Positions 15,928 through 25,264 of a stretch of DNA of 42,133 bases are shown here, piece by piece. A program made the translations under genes and the position numbers. The notes under the pieces are model-generated. The model did no database searches. It saw only the letters and a program-made list of their open reading frames with translations, and was not told the DNA's origin. Source of the stretch: Bacteroidota bacterium. GTDB lineage: Bacteria > Bacteroidota > Bacteroidia > Bacteroidales > UBA1402. How positions within the stretch are numbered: the stretch's first letter is position 1; each line of letters opens with the position of its first letter. The stretch lies in contig JAUZOU010000001.1 of NCBI GenBank assembly GCA_030706285.1, positions 1 to 42,133 of the forward strand. Reading direction: 5' to 3'.

Positions 15928-17061
15928 TTAGTTCATACGGCCTCTCATAAGCTTACTCGTCAGCCACCTTCTCACCGGTTCATCATATAATTTTACACAG
16001 CCATAGGCTAAAGCAATGGCTGAAATCAATACAAGAAACGCAACAGGTAACGATTGCGACAAGGTTATGTGGTTGTTCGATACCCAGGCCACAAACAGGT
16101 ATATCAATGGGTAATGCGTAATATAGATCGGATAGGAAATGTCACCAAGGAACTTGCACACCTTTGAGGAATAGCGGCCCTTCACTTGTCCGCTGGCCCC
16201 AACGTACACAATAAGCGGAAACACGAAAATGATGCACAGGGCAACATACAATCCATTCATCCATAGATGCTCTGTACCTCCGATCCTTGGAATCGAAAGC
16301 ACAATAACCAACAACAGACTGCACCACAGAAAGGCATGCGGAATACGTCCGGGTTTACAAATGCGTGAAAGTAATAATCCGGCAAAAAAGGGATACAATA
16401 ACCGGGTCAATCCGATACGAAGTTGGGTTGGCTCAATAGCCCAACCGCCAATCACGTCTCCACGAGTGACCGCCAGCTGGATGAGCGCACACCCAAACAG
16501 GAAGACAAAAAAGGCTAGGATTTTTTTTGAAAACTTCCTGATAAACAGAGCATACAGTATATTGGCAATGTATTCAAAAAAAAGAGACCATGCCGGACCA
16601 TCCAACGGATGCATCTCTGTCCAGCCTCTGATATCCATAGATGGAGGTACCGGAATTAAAGTAAAACCGATCAACATAATGAGCAATAATCGCCAGACCG
16701 GTACGCTGCTAATGATCGAAAAATCGCTACAGCCCTGAAAATAGTAGGTGATGGCACCGATCAGCATACCGGCAATGATCATCGGATGAAGCCGGATAAG
16801 CCGCCGTTTGAAAAAGCCCTTCAGGGTTAATTTGCCCCAACGGTCATCATAGGCATAACCGATCACAAATCCGGAAAGGACAAAAAAGAAATCCACAGCC
16901 ATATACCCGTGGTTGATGAGTTGCTTTATGTTGTTACCGCCGGTAAACGTTTCCAGAATATGAAACAGAACGACCAACACGGCTGCCACACCACGCAATC
17001 CGTCAAGGATTTCATAATGTTGTTTGGTGTCAGCATACGAAGCTGAGGATATGGAATTCAT
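15928..17061 (-). CDS. Acyltransferase family 3 membrane protein (OafA-like)
   Basis: The product has about ten membrane helices and the acyltransferase-3 signature: HYEILDGLRGVAAVLVVLFH near the N-terminus (the His at the helix end is catalytic in family members), YMAVDFFFVLSGFVIGYAYD, and RRLIRLHPMIIAG. These proteins O-acetylate surface polysaccharides or lipids at the inner membrane. An in-frame ATG at 17091 would add ten residues, but a -7-like TATTTTTG (17098-17091) covers it, so I choose the ATG at 17061. It is separated from both neighbouring operons; 131 bases lie between it and the transketolase start. The target cannot be inferred. Confidence 0.87.
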   Translation of the reverse strand: MNSISSASYADTKQHYEILDGLRGVAAVLVVLFHILETFTGGNNIKQLINHGYMAVDFFFVLSGFVIGYAYDDRWGKLTLKGFFKRRLIRLHPMIIAGMLIGAITYYFQGCSDFSIISSVPVWRLLLIMLIGFTLIPVPPSMDIRGWTEMHPLDGPAWSLFFEYIANILYALFIRKFSKKILAFFVFLFGCALIQLAVTRGDVIGGWAIEPTQLRIGLTRLLYPFFAGLLLSRICKPGRIPHAFLWCSLLLVIVLSIPRIGGTEHLWMNGLYVALCIIFVFPLIVYVGASGQVKGRYSSKVCKFLGDISYPIYITHYPLIYLFVAWVSNNHITLSQSLPVAFLVLISAIALAYGCVKLYDEPVRRWLTSKLMRGRMN

Positions 17062-17141
17062 GGGTTCGATGTCTTGCAAAGATTGTCGCACAAAAATAAC
17101 TGAATCGAATCATACTTTTCGATTTTAATCAGCATTTTTTG

Positions 17142-17155
17142 TTACAAATTTGTAA
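17142..17155. repeat. 14-bp perfect palindrome upstream of the acyltransferase gene
   Basis: TTACAAATTTGTAA is a perfect dyad lying about 80 bases upstream of the acyltransferase start. It could be a regulator site. AT-rich palindromes also arise by chance, and no second copy was noticed. Confidence 0.3.
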
Positions 17156-17227
17156 AGTTTTTTTCCGGCAGCAGCCATCAAGCAAAATCAAAAAACCGTC
17201 CGCTTTTTCCAAAAGGAACAGGTCTGA

Positions 17228-19021
17228 TTATTTATAAGTTACTCTGATCCTTTCCCGTTCACGCTTATTCGACACAAAAAATGTAGAAACAGTCGTTTTG
17301 CCATCAAGCATAAAAAGGACAGGCTTACCATTGCAAGCCATCGTATTTACCTGACCAATTCCATGAATAATTATTTTCCAGGTTCTTTTTAGTGACATAC
17401 CTTTATACTGTCCTATCGTTGGAGCAATATTCAATACAAAATTTTCATTATCGGTCGACAACCTTATGATCGTCTTGGAAAAGGCACCTTTCAGATAGTC
17501 ATTGCTGCTACCATCATCTTCAATTAACGTAAACTCAGAACCTGCTCCCGGATAGACATGCAGGATTATGGTATCGTTCGTCCCTTTTTCAATAGACCGG
17601 GCATACGGACGCATTGGAATAACTGAACCTTGACGGACCATCAGCGGAATCTGCTCAATTGGCGCAGAGATGCTAAGATGTTTGCCACCATCCACTGTTT
17701 CATCTGTCCAAAAGTTCACCCACTTACCTGACGGCAACAGGCACTGTCTTTCCACCGAGTCACGCTCATAGACAGGTGCAACAAACAATTCGTTACCGAA
17801 TAAGTATTCGTATAGTTGCCCTGGTATTTTCCGTATCATAGGCCCACTTTTTAAACGTGCAAGCTGAGCATACGAATAAATATATGGGAACAATTCCATA
17901 CGTAAATGGCTGTATTGACGAAATAGTTTGTCCGCTCTTTTTGAATAACGATATGCCAAATTTGATGTAGGATTTTCAGGTTGAGAAAAAACTTCTACAA
18001 TCGGGCTGAATATTGAAAACTGCATCCAGCGGATATATAGAGACTCGTCCACTATATTTGTTCTTCCCCTATCAAATCCACCAAGATCATTGGTTAGGAA
18101 AGGAATTTTACTGCTGCGTTTCAATGGATCTGTGTACATAGCGATGTTTTCCTTAAGCCCTACGCGGGGAACCCAAGCATTAAAATCCTTTGTCGGTTGC
18201 TCTACCGTCCAATCCGAACGGGTATCGTCTGTCCATTTACCGGGGAAATGTTTATAAGCCTCTGTTTCCATACCACCAGTGTGCGAAAGAATGAACCCGC
18301 GTCCTTTGGTTTCTTTTCCAAACGTTTGAGTCATCTCAAACATAGCTTTACAAACAGGAATGGCTGAAGTCCGGTCCAATTTTATAAAGTCAGCTCCTTC
18401 ATCAAAAAAATGTTTCATTTGCTGTTTAAAATAAGCAACAGCTTCAGGATTATCAAAGTCAATGTTGCCGCATATGGTACCAGACTTATCGTCTTCCTTG
18501 GTCTGGAACATTGCCGTAGTTGAATCATTGTTATGCCATGGGCTGGTTTCAATATAAGTATTTTTAAAATAGCCTTTTCGCCGGAAATCATCGAAAGCTT
18601 TTTCGTTGCCTGTTTTAAAGATACAATCCCATATCCAAAATCCACCCTTAATATTCTTTTTCTCAAGATAGTCCCACATGGCTTTTCGATCAGGATAGTC
18701 AACCGTATCAGCAACAAAATCAATATACTGTTGCGGTCCCTTTCCATGATCAGCAAAGCTCCAAAACCATGAATCAATCCAGTATGAATCAACCGGATAA
18801 TCATGAGCCATTAGTTCATTAACTCGTTCAATCGTCTGTTTTTGGTTGGTATACCCACCGTAAAGTATACCAAAAGCCCATGAAGGAGGCAGTATCAGAT
18901 TAGTGTCCTGTCTATTATAAGATAGCGATGGCTTAACATGAATTTCTTTGGCCTGTACACCTGTTATAGACAGACTAATGTACAACAGCAGATAAACCGA
19001 TACGACTCGTATCTTTTTCAT
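17228..19021 (-). CDS. GH31 alpha-glycosidase lacking the N-terminal beta-sandwich
   Basis: The 597-aa product has a signal peptide (to about residue 24) and enters the catalytic barrel almost at once: PPSWAFGILYGGYTNQKQTI, YPVDSYWIDSWFWSF, GGFWIWDCIF, then DFIKLDRTS with the nucleophile Asp216 and KWTDDTRSDW with the probable acid/base Asp266. The C-terminal beta domains are present (GNELFVAPVYERDSV, MVRQGSVIPMRPYAR). GH31 includes alpha-glucosidases, alpha-xylosidases and alpha-galactosidases; the specificity is not readable. Most members are longer because of an N-terminal galactose-mutarotase-like domain, absent here. It is the last gene of the PUL operon, 38 bases after GH36, and is probably periplasmic. 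Confidence 0.88.
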   Translation of the reverse strand: MKKIRVVSVYLLLYISLSITGVQAKEIHVKPSLSYNRQDTNLILPPSWAFGILYGGYTNQKQTIERVNELMAHDYPVDSYWIDSWFWSFADHGKGPQQYIDFVADTVDYPDRKAMWDYLEKKNIKGGFWIWDCIFKTGNEKAFDDFRRKGYFKNTYIETSPWHNNDSTTAMFQTKEDDKSGTICGNIDFDNPEAVAYFKQQMKHFFDEGADFIKLDRTSAIPVCKAMFEMTQTFGKETKGRGFILSHTGGMETEAYKHFPGKWTDDTRSDWTVEQPTKDFNAWVPRVGLKENIAMYTDPLKRSSKIPFLTNDLGGFDRGRTNIVDESLYIRWMQFSIFSPIVEVFSQPENPTSNLAYRYSKRADKLFRQYSHLRMELFPYIYSYAQLARLKSGPMIRKIPGQLYEYLFGNELFVAPVYERDSVERQCLLPSGKWVNFWTDETVDGGKHLSISAPIEQIPLMVRQGSVIPMRPYARSIEKGTNDTIILHVYPGAGSEFTLIEDDGSSNDYLKGAFSKTIIRLSTDNENFVLNIAPTIGQYKGMSLKRTWKIIIHGIGQVNTMACNGKPVLFMLDGKTTVSTFFVSNKRERERIRVTYK

Positions 19022-19059
19022 AAGCTCCTTCCAATTAAATCATTATGGCCATCCACATT

Positions 19060-21504
19060 CTATTGTTTGTTAAACGAAACAGCCCATTCAACCCGGCCGG
19101 ATGCCCCAAAATGCAAATCGATTCTCAACAGGTGGTTGTTGACTTTTTTTACAGAAAAACCAGTGAAATCGTCATACATTTTTCGTTGCCTGGGTGACCA
19201 ATCATAGGCATCCGGTATATAGACAATCACGCTATATGAGGTATTTGCTGGCCCGACTGAAATGCCTGACAGGCTATTTTTTTCGAAATTGAAACTGACA
19301 TCTTTCAATTCAACAGCACCTTGCATGATATGCCTGCTGGTAGAGATCACTTGAGGAATATTCTTTTTTTCATGAAAACTTAACAGGGTCACGCTGGCTG
19401 GATCAATATGAATGGTCATTGAATCTATGACTTCTCCTAAAAACTGTTCTTTCCAAAAATCATAACATAGATATATCTTATCTGGATCAAGCCACAATCG
19501 CTTTAGCGAAATGTGACGTTGAACATCGGTTGTCAAATCAGGATTAAAAAAACCAGCCACCGTCCATTCTCCAAAAGAACGTTTAATCGTTGAAGCAAAG
19601 GCTGTTTGAGGATCATCATCAAATAAATCGATAGGCCTTGCCAATGAATTGGCCGATGGAAACGCCTTTTTTAAGATTTCCAATTTCGTTTTATCCAATG
19701 TCACAAGTCTGTCTCCTGACATCGTGTTTCCACCACTTAAAGCGATTATTGAAGCTGCTGCCTGAGATTGATGTGGGGAAAGCATATCCATGCAAAGATG
19801 ATCGATATCATTCGTCCAAACGGTATGATGGAAAAAATAACGTTTTCCTAAAGCCCCTGCACTGGAAGACGATCCGATAAAATATTGCTTCCACGCATCA
19901 GCGGAATAGCCATAATTCTGATCGTATTCTATCCGCATACTATTCAACAGGCCCGCGGTCACTTGACCAGGTCCACAATCGAGTATATGGCAGCTATCTC
20001 CAGCAACTTTGCGCATGATCTCAAAGGCTTTTCTATAGACCATTGCCGGAGTATACGAAGCATTATAGAAGTGATGTGCAGAAAAAACCGTCCATGCCAC
20101 AAAATCGACTTTTATCAGTTGATATCCCCAATTATTTGCAATTGTATCGATCAAGTCAGTAAACCATTTTTCAGCTTCAGGATGTGTAATGTCTAAGCAA
20201 TAGCGCTTTGGTTGTTCAGATTTAAACCAATCCGTATTCTCTCCTGGCCATGGACCGATTCGCTTTAGTGAACCATCTTCGTTTTTCAGAAACCAATCGG
20301 GATGCTCTTTAAAAACAGCCGTCGTGTCTGAAACGACAAACGGAGCAATCCAAATGCCTGGTTTTAGACCTACATCTTTAATTTTTTGAGCAAGCCATTT
20401 CATTCCATGTGGAAAACGAGCATTTCCCTCCCAATCGCCATGAAACTTCTGGTAGCCTTCATCTATTTGAATATACTCCAATCCGTATTTTCTTAAATAG
20501 TTAGAAGCAAACTCGGCGTTTCGAACAATCTCTTCTTCCGTGTAATCATCTAAGGTATAAAACCAATTGCACCAACCATTTACCGGTGAACTGACTTTGC
20601 TTCCATTTACTTTACCAACAGTCTCCGCATAATCCTCCAGCGACCTATAAGGATTGGGAGCAATATTGATCATGACTTTATCAGAACTGATTGTTTGATT
20701 CTTCTTCAAACTAAAACCTTCGTCGTAGACTGACTCTACAACAAAAGAAAGCTGATCACGTCCTGTCTTTAATAATTGTATTCTACCCAGGCTAACCTGA
20801 TTTTCAATATAACCGATTGACATCCCATTGTTATCATACCCGCTAAACAATCCGAGATTCCACCAACTTTGCACGGTTTCATCATTCAAGGACAATGAAT
20901 TAGGTTGCATGATCCCACCTTTGGTCTCACCATAAGGAGTACTTTTTATATAGGGTGTTCCCAAAGTATGTATGGAACCTGCATCATAATACATAGCTCC
21001 ATTCAAAAGGCATTTTGATGCATTTGGGTAATATAGTGATCCAGCCTCGGCCTTAAGTACCCTTAACGGCTCAATGCTTTTAATCTGAATGGCTTCTGAA
21101 GAACTATTTTTACAAATGGTTTCAAAAACGATGAACTGATGTCTGTCATAAAGAGCAATGCGCCATTCAATAGTCAGCTTCTTCGTGTTGTCGGTACCAA
21201 ATAAGCTAACTCGTTTTCCCGAACCAATCTTATCGTTTATGGTTACAACTTTCGTCTTTTTGTCATTAAACGTGTAATTCGGAGCTAATGTTGTCTGAGT
21301 ACCATAATTGGTATTGATTGCACTTGTCGCACCTGATATAAACGGTTCATTTGTAGCCTTATCAATCATCAACTGATTTGTCCTGTAATTAAATTTTACA
21401 ACAAAAAAGTCATTTTTTGCAATGGATTTTTGACTGTTTGAAGCTACTACCTGAAACATACAAAATAGAAATACAGATGTAAAATAATAATAATGTTTCA
21501 TCAC
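19060..21504 (-). CDS. GH36-type alpha-galactosidase (clan GH-D)
   Basis: The 814-aa product has a signal peptide, a long N-terminal beta-sandwich (about 30-300), and the barrel with VNGWCNWFYTLDDYTEEEI, LEYIQIDEGYQKFHGDW, KPGIWIAPFVV and YQLIKVDFVAWTV, where Asp467 is the likely nucleophile. CGPGQVTAGLLNSMRIEYDQ follows and should hold the acid/base (Asp528 is my estimate). This is the GH36 (melibiase-type) arrangement. It would release alpha-linked galactose or a related sugar in the periplasm. It differs from classical bacterial AgaA in motif details, so another alpha-glycoside is possible. It is expressed with GH31 38 bases downstream; the 129-base gap before it contains no clear terminator. 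Confidence 0.82.
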   Translation of the reverse strand: MMKHYYYFTSVFLFCMFQVVASNSQKSIAKNDFFVVKFNYRTNQLMIDKATNEPFISGATSAINTNYGTQTTLAPNYTFNDKKTKVVTINDKIGSGKRVSLFGTDNTKKLTIEWRIALYDRHQFIVFETICKNSSSEAIQIKSIEPLRVLKAEAGSLYYPNASKCLLNGAMYYDAGSIHTLGTPYIKSTPYGETKGGIMQPNSLSLNDETVQSWWNLGLFSGYDNNGMSIGYIENQVSLGRIQLLKTGRDQLSFVVESVYDEGFSLKKNQTISSDKVMINIAPNPYRSLEDYAETVGKVNGSKVSSPVNGWCNWFYTLDDYTEEEIVRNAEFASNYLRKYGLEYIQIDEGYQKFHGDWEGNARFPHGMKWLAQKIKDVGLKPGIWIAPFVVSDTTAVFKEHPDWFLKNEDGSLKRIGPWPGENTDWFKSEQPKRYCLDITHPEAEKWFTDLIDTIANNWGYQLIKVDFVAWTVFSAHHFYNASYTPAMVYRKAFEIMRKVAGDSCHILDCGPGQVTAGLLNSMRIEYDQNYGYSADAWKQYFIGSSSSAGALGKRYFFHHTVWTNDIDHLCMDMLSPHQSQAAASIIALSGGNTMSGDRLVTLDKTKLEILKKAFPSANSLARPIDLFDDDPQTAFASTIKRSFGEWTVAGFFNPDLTTDVQRHISLKRLWLDPDKIYLCYDFWKEQFLGEVIDSMTIHIDPASVTLLSFHEKKNIPQVISTSRHIMQGAVELKDVSFNFEKNSLSGISVGPANTSYSVIVYIPDAYDWSPRQRKMYDDFTGFSVKKVNNHLLRIDLHFGASGRVEWAVSFNKQ

Positions 21505-21633
21505 GTTCCGTATAATAAAAGGGATAAACCAGCGGGAAAGCCCTGAACCAATGATTCCGCGGCAAGGGCCGTAGAATCCAACCTTTATAAATTAGATTTA
21601 AACCAATGGATCTACAATAATCATATCGGCCAA

Positions 21634-23613
21634 TTAGTGTTTCATAACATCAATTGTGTATTTCTCCCCTTTTGTTTGTGTTTTCCATTCATCTGTCCTG
21701 AATGGAATTGCAGGAAAGCCTTCTTTATTATACAGGTTGCAATCACTAGCATCACCAACCCACCCATAATGTACAGCAATCGGCCTGGACACCTTCTCGG
21801 AAGAAAGCACCACTTGATTGTCCTTTATAAATGCTTTGGCAAAATAAAACACATGATCACTCCCTGCGATTTCAAACCCTTTTAGATAGCCGTATTTATC
21901 CGGTGTATAGAGCCCTGTTCCAATATGGTCAAACGAAAGCATTATCTCATTTCCTTTAATTTCCATCGATTGATATGCTGGCCCGGAACAAATCATTTTT
22001 TTGTTGTAAATAGCATTAAAGGCAATGGCAGCCAGCCGTTTACCAACATCCTGTTTATTAACGGGATGAATATTCGTTGGATTTCCAATGTCTGTAGTGA
22101 CACACATTCCAGTATTTGACACTGATAATGTCCTGGTTTGCGCTTCTCTCAACTCTGCCCAAGCACAACCGTCGTTGCTGTTGCCAGGTGTATTGTACGT
22201 TGCCAATTGCACATAATAGAACGGCATATCAGGCTCCTGCCATTTTTGTCTCCAGTCTTGGATCAATAGCGGGAACGCTTTTCGATATTGAAATGCTCGA
22301 TTTGCATTAGCCTCGCCCTGATACCACAAGACACCTCGAAAGGCATATGGAATCAATGGTGCAATCATCGAATTATAGCAAAGAGATGGAAGCGAGTTCT
22401 GATTGGTACCCTCTTGAACGGATGCAACCTGAAACTTCCATTGTCCGGCTAATGGAATAGTCTTGCTGCCTAGTGTTAATCTTACTTCAGCCGGTTCACC
22501 ATAAATACCGCCACCACCACCCGTATCCAAAACTCTTACAGCAATGATATTTCTCCCCTCTTTCAATAGCCCATTGGCTACTGCATATTTTCTTGGAGTC
22601 GAATACAAATTCGTACTCCCGACCAAAACACCATTTATATAGGTACTGTCTTCGTCATCAATTGTTGATAATTCAAGCACAGCATTCTTGCAGGCATCTT
22701 CCTTTGTTAACACAATCGTTTTTCGAAGCCAAACCACTCCATCGATCTCGCCTATACATTGTTGTTCCCATAATTGTGGTTCATATAACTCAGGCCATCT
22801 GGTATCATCAAATGCAAATTCTTTAAACAAGTTTGCATGGACAGAGCGAGGGTTGATACCCTGCAGCACTTCAATCCTTTTTAATGTAGCCTCTGCTTTC
22901 AATTGGTTCAACGAATCCAAACTAATCTTGGGCATTCCGGCAATCATTTCTCTAAATTCGTTAGAGTTTTCAAAACCTTCCCGGCTAATCCAAGTCTCAA
23001 TATTCGTGCCCCCCCAGCAATCATTAATCAAGCCAATAGGTATATTAAGGCTATCACAAAGGTTTTTGGCGAAAAAATAAGCTACACCTGAAAAGTCTGC
23101 AACCGTCGTAGAATCACAGATTTTCCACCCGGTTGTATTAAGGTTTGTCTCAGGTAAGGAATTAATTGAATGCAAAATTTTAACCTGACGGATTAAAGGA
23201 TAATTGGCAGCAGCAATTTCCGATCGATAATTGGCAACGCCGGATTGCCATCCTCCCAAATTGCCCACCGTAAATTCCATATTGGATTGACCAGAGCACA
23301 GCCAAACTTCACCAACGAGAATATTATGAATTCGTAGTGTGTTTTTACCTTTTATGACCAGACAATACGGCCCCCCTGCTTTTTCAGGAGCCAAATTCAC
23401 CATCCATTTCCCATTTTTGTCTGCCTTGATCGATTTGGCCTGTTTATTAAACCGTACAAGAATCTTTTCATTGGCACTTGCCCATCCCCAAACAGGAATC
23501 CGGACATTTCGCTGCAAAACCATGTTATCGGAAAACAGGTTAGGCAAAGCTACCTGCGAAAAAATGGAAAGACTGACCAGCAAAGAAAATGCTGTAAATA
23601 GAAATTTTTTCAT
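21634..23613 (-). CDS. Sialate O-acetylesterase-like carbohydrate esterase
   Basis: The 659-aa product starts at the ATG at 23613, which begins a clean signal peptide MKKFLFTAFSLLVSLSIFSQ and leaves a 10-base gap to the preceding gene; the ATG at 23649 would overlap that gene. The SGNH-hydrolase motif GEVWLCSGQSNMEF gives the catalytic Ser, and TNIHPVNKQDVGKRLA holds the catalytic Asp-x-x-His region. Between the halves lies an inserted GH2-like beta domain (about residues 270-390, with VVWLRKTIVL and GRNIIAVRVLDTG). Such enzymes deacetylate plant or host glycans; sialic acid itself is not implied. In this PUL it would strip acetyl groups so the glycosidases can act. Confidence 0.87.
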   Translation of the reverse strand: MKKFLFTAFSLLVSLSIFSQVALPNLFSDNMVLQRNVRIPVWGWASANEKILVRFNKQAKSIKADKNGKWMVNLAPEKAGGPYCLVIKGKNTLRIHNILVGEVWLCSGQSNMEFTVGNLGGWQSGVANYRSEIAAANYPLIRQVKILHSINSLPETNLNTTGWKICDSTTVADFSGVAYFFAKNLCDSLNIPIGLINDCWGGTNIETWISREGFENSNEFREMIAGMPKISLDSLNQLKAEATLKRIEVLQGINPRSVHANLFKEFAFDDTRWPELYEPQLWEQQCIGEIDGVVWLRKTIVLTKEDACKNAVLELSTIDDEDSTYINGVLVGSTNLYSTPRKYAVANGLLKEGRNIIAVRVLDTGGGGGIYGEPAEVRLTLGSKTIPLAGQWKFQVASVQEGTNQNSLPSLCYNSMIAPLIPYAFRGVLWYQGEANANRAFQYRKAFPLLIQDWRQKWQEPDMPFYYVQLATYNTPGNSNDGCAWAELREAQTRTLSVSNTGMCVTTDIGNPTNIHPVNKQDVGKRLAAIAFNAIYNKKMICSGPAYQSMEIKGNEIMLSFDHIGTGLYTPDKYGYLKGFEIAGSDHVFYFAKAFIKDNQVVLSSEKVSRPIAVHYGWVGDASDCNLYNKEGFPAIPFRTDEWKTQTKGEKYTIDVMKH

Positions 23614-23623
23614 CTGTACCCTC

Positions 23624-25258
23624 TCATTTATATACATTAATCCAATCAAACTCGATGTTTCCGTTCTTCACGTAAATCTTAATCTTGTTTTCTCCCTGTA
23701 GAAAGCGTTGTGGCTTTAGATTTAACTCCATCCATTCAGTATTGGATATCCTGATGCCAGCAGGTTTCCCGTTGACGAATAAGGTAACAGATGCGGGTTT
23801 GCCTACAGCTTTAACCTTTACAGCCATGTTGTATTTCTTGTTTTCAACAGACTTTACCCGATAGGACGTCCATTCATGATCGCTCAGTGTTATGGCCTGT
23901 TCAGAAGCCAGTGATGTTGAGTCATTTTTGATCAAAACAATCTTAACCGGTTCCATTATCCTGTAAAAGGAGGACTTGGTCAGTGTATCCTTAACAAAAT
24001 AGGACTTCATATAACCTTCCTGCCCATAATTTTCAGCCTCGATTTTTAAGGGAAGACGGCGTAACATAGAATTGACAACATCCGGGAAAAAATCACAATT
24101 TTCGATCTTGATGTTTTCCAGGAATTGATTAAAAATCTTTTCTGGATCTTTTGCCACATCTTTGCCTGCTTCTGAATAGGCAATCACCTTATCCCAGCCT
24201 TCAGGTGGCTTGATAGAATACGGAGTATTCCTGGTATCCATCTTCTTCCATGGCCAAAAAGACCATCCAATATTATTTTGTTCAAAGAGTTGAGTGGTTG
24301 CAAAATATATCGCATTATTCTTTTCGCCAGTTTCACCGACCCAAACAGGGGCGTTCAACTGATCTCTTTTATGCAGGTAATAGTTAATGTCACTAAGGTT
24401 ATCTGGACGACTCCAGCAATAATAATGGAATTGAAAAAATAGATTCGGATCTAAAGGCCTAGTGAATACAGACCAATTACCCGCCCAATTATAACCCTCC
24501 AAGGTGAACATATGCTTTTTGTCAACGGCACGAATGGCCTTTATTAGTCGTTCATAAACAGGTATAAGACTGTCCTTGTATAATTTGTCGGCACCGGTGC
24601 ATTCCGGAATCGGCTCATTTAACAAGTCATAAGCAGCAACCGTCGGCTCGTCTTTATATCTTCCTGCAATTTTCACCCATAATTTAACCAAAAGTTCTTC
24701 ATTTTTGGGGTCAGAAAACAGTTCACATTTATCGTTTTGGCTGTCATCGATATTTGCTCCGGTTTGCCCTCCAGGAGCCGCATGCATGTCAATGATCACG
24801 TATAAATGATATTTTTTGCACCACTTGATCAGGTTGTCCAGCAGCTGAAATCCTTCATCTACAAATTGGTTGTCATCACCTTCTGTAAGAAACCGGCGAG
24901 CATTCAAGGCAGGTCTCACTGAATTAAAACCAAGTTCAGAAATACGCTTAATGTCGGCTTCTGTTATGTAGTTTTGGCGATAGGTTTTAAAGAATCGATC
25001 GGCTTGCTCTTTTCCAAGATGATCAGCCACTAACCTTTCTATGGTTCTTGGACGGTCTCCATATCCTCCGAATTTCCACATATAGCCTTCAGGGAGCAAC
25101 CAGTTCCCAAGCCCAACTCCCTGAAAATAAACCTTCTGTCCATTTTCATTAACAATATCCTGTCCCTGAACATGTAAAAACGATTGAGCGTAGACGCTAC
25201 CGCTCAGACAGAGCAACACGATGATGATATAGACAAATTTCTTCATATATTGTTTCAT
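23624..25258 (-). CDS. GH5-family glycosidase with C-terminal CBM-like domain
   Basis: The 544-aa product has a signal peptide (to about residue 24), a GH5 barrel with VYFQGVGLGNWLLPEGYMW, LGFNSVRPALNARRF, HLYVIIDMHAAPGGQTG, AAYDLLNEPIPEC (acid/base Glu215) and VWVGETGE (nucleophile Glu309), and a C-terminal beta-sandwich (about 405-544) that resembles carbohydrate-binding modules of the CBM6 type, ending NIEFDWINVYK. GH5 spans many beta-glucanases and mannanases. Beside GH16, GH30 and GH3 it most likely acts on a beta-glucan, perhaps as an exo-glucanase, but I cannot assign a subfamily. It lies 6 bases after GH3 and 10 before the esterase in the same operon. Confidence 0.88.
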   Translation of the reverse strand: MKQYMKKFVYIIIVLLCLSGSVYAQSFLHVQGQDIVNENGQKVYFQGVGLGNWLLPEGYMWKFGGYGDRPRTIERLVADHLGKEQADRFFKTYRQNYITEADIKRISELGFNSVRPALNARRFLTEGDDNQFVDEGFQLLDNLIKWCKKYHLYVIIDMHAAPGGQTGANIDDSQNDKCELFSDPKNEELLVKLWVKIAGRYKDEPTVAAYDLLNEPIPECTGADKLYKDSLIPVYERLIKAIRAVDKKHMFTLEGYNWAGNWSVFTRPLDPNLFFQFHYYCWSRPDNLSDINYYLHKRDQLNAPVWVGETGEKNNAIYFATTQLFEQNNIGWSFWPWKKMDTRNTPYSIKPPEGWDKVIAYSEAGKDVAKDPEKIFNQFLENIKIENCDFFPDVVNSMLRRLPLKIEAENYGQEGYMKSYFVKDTLTKSSFYRIMEPVKIVLIKNDSTSLASEQAITLSDHEWTSYRVKSVENKKYNMAVKVKAVGKPASVTLFVNGKPAGIRISNTEWMELNLKPQRFLQGENKIKIYVKNGNIEFDWINVYK

Positions 25259-25264
25259 CCTTAA

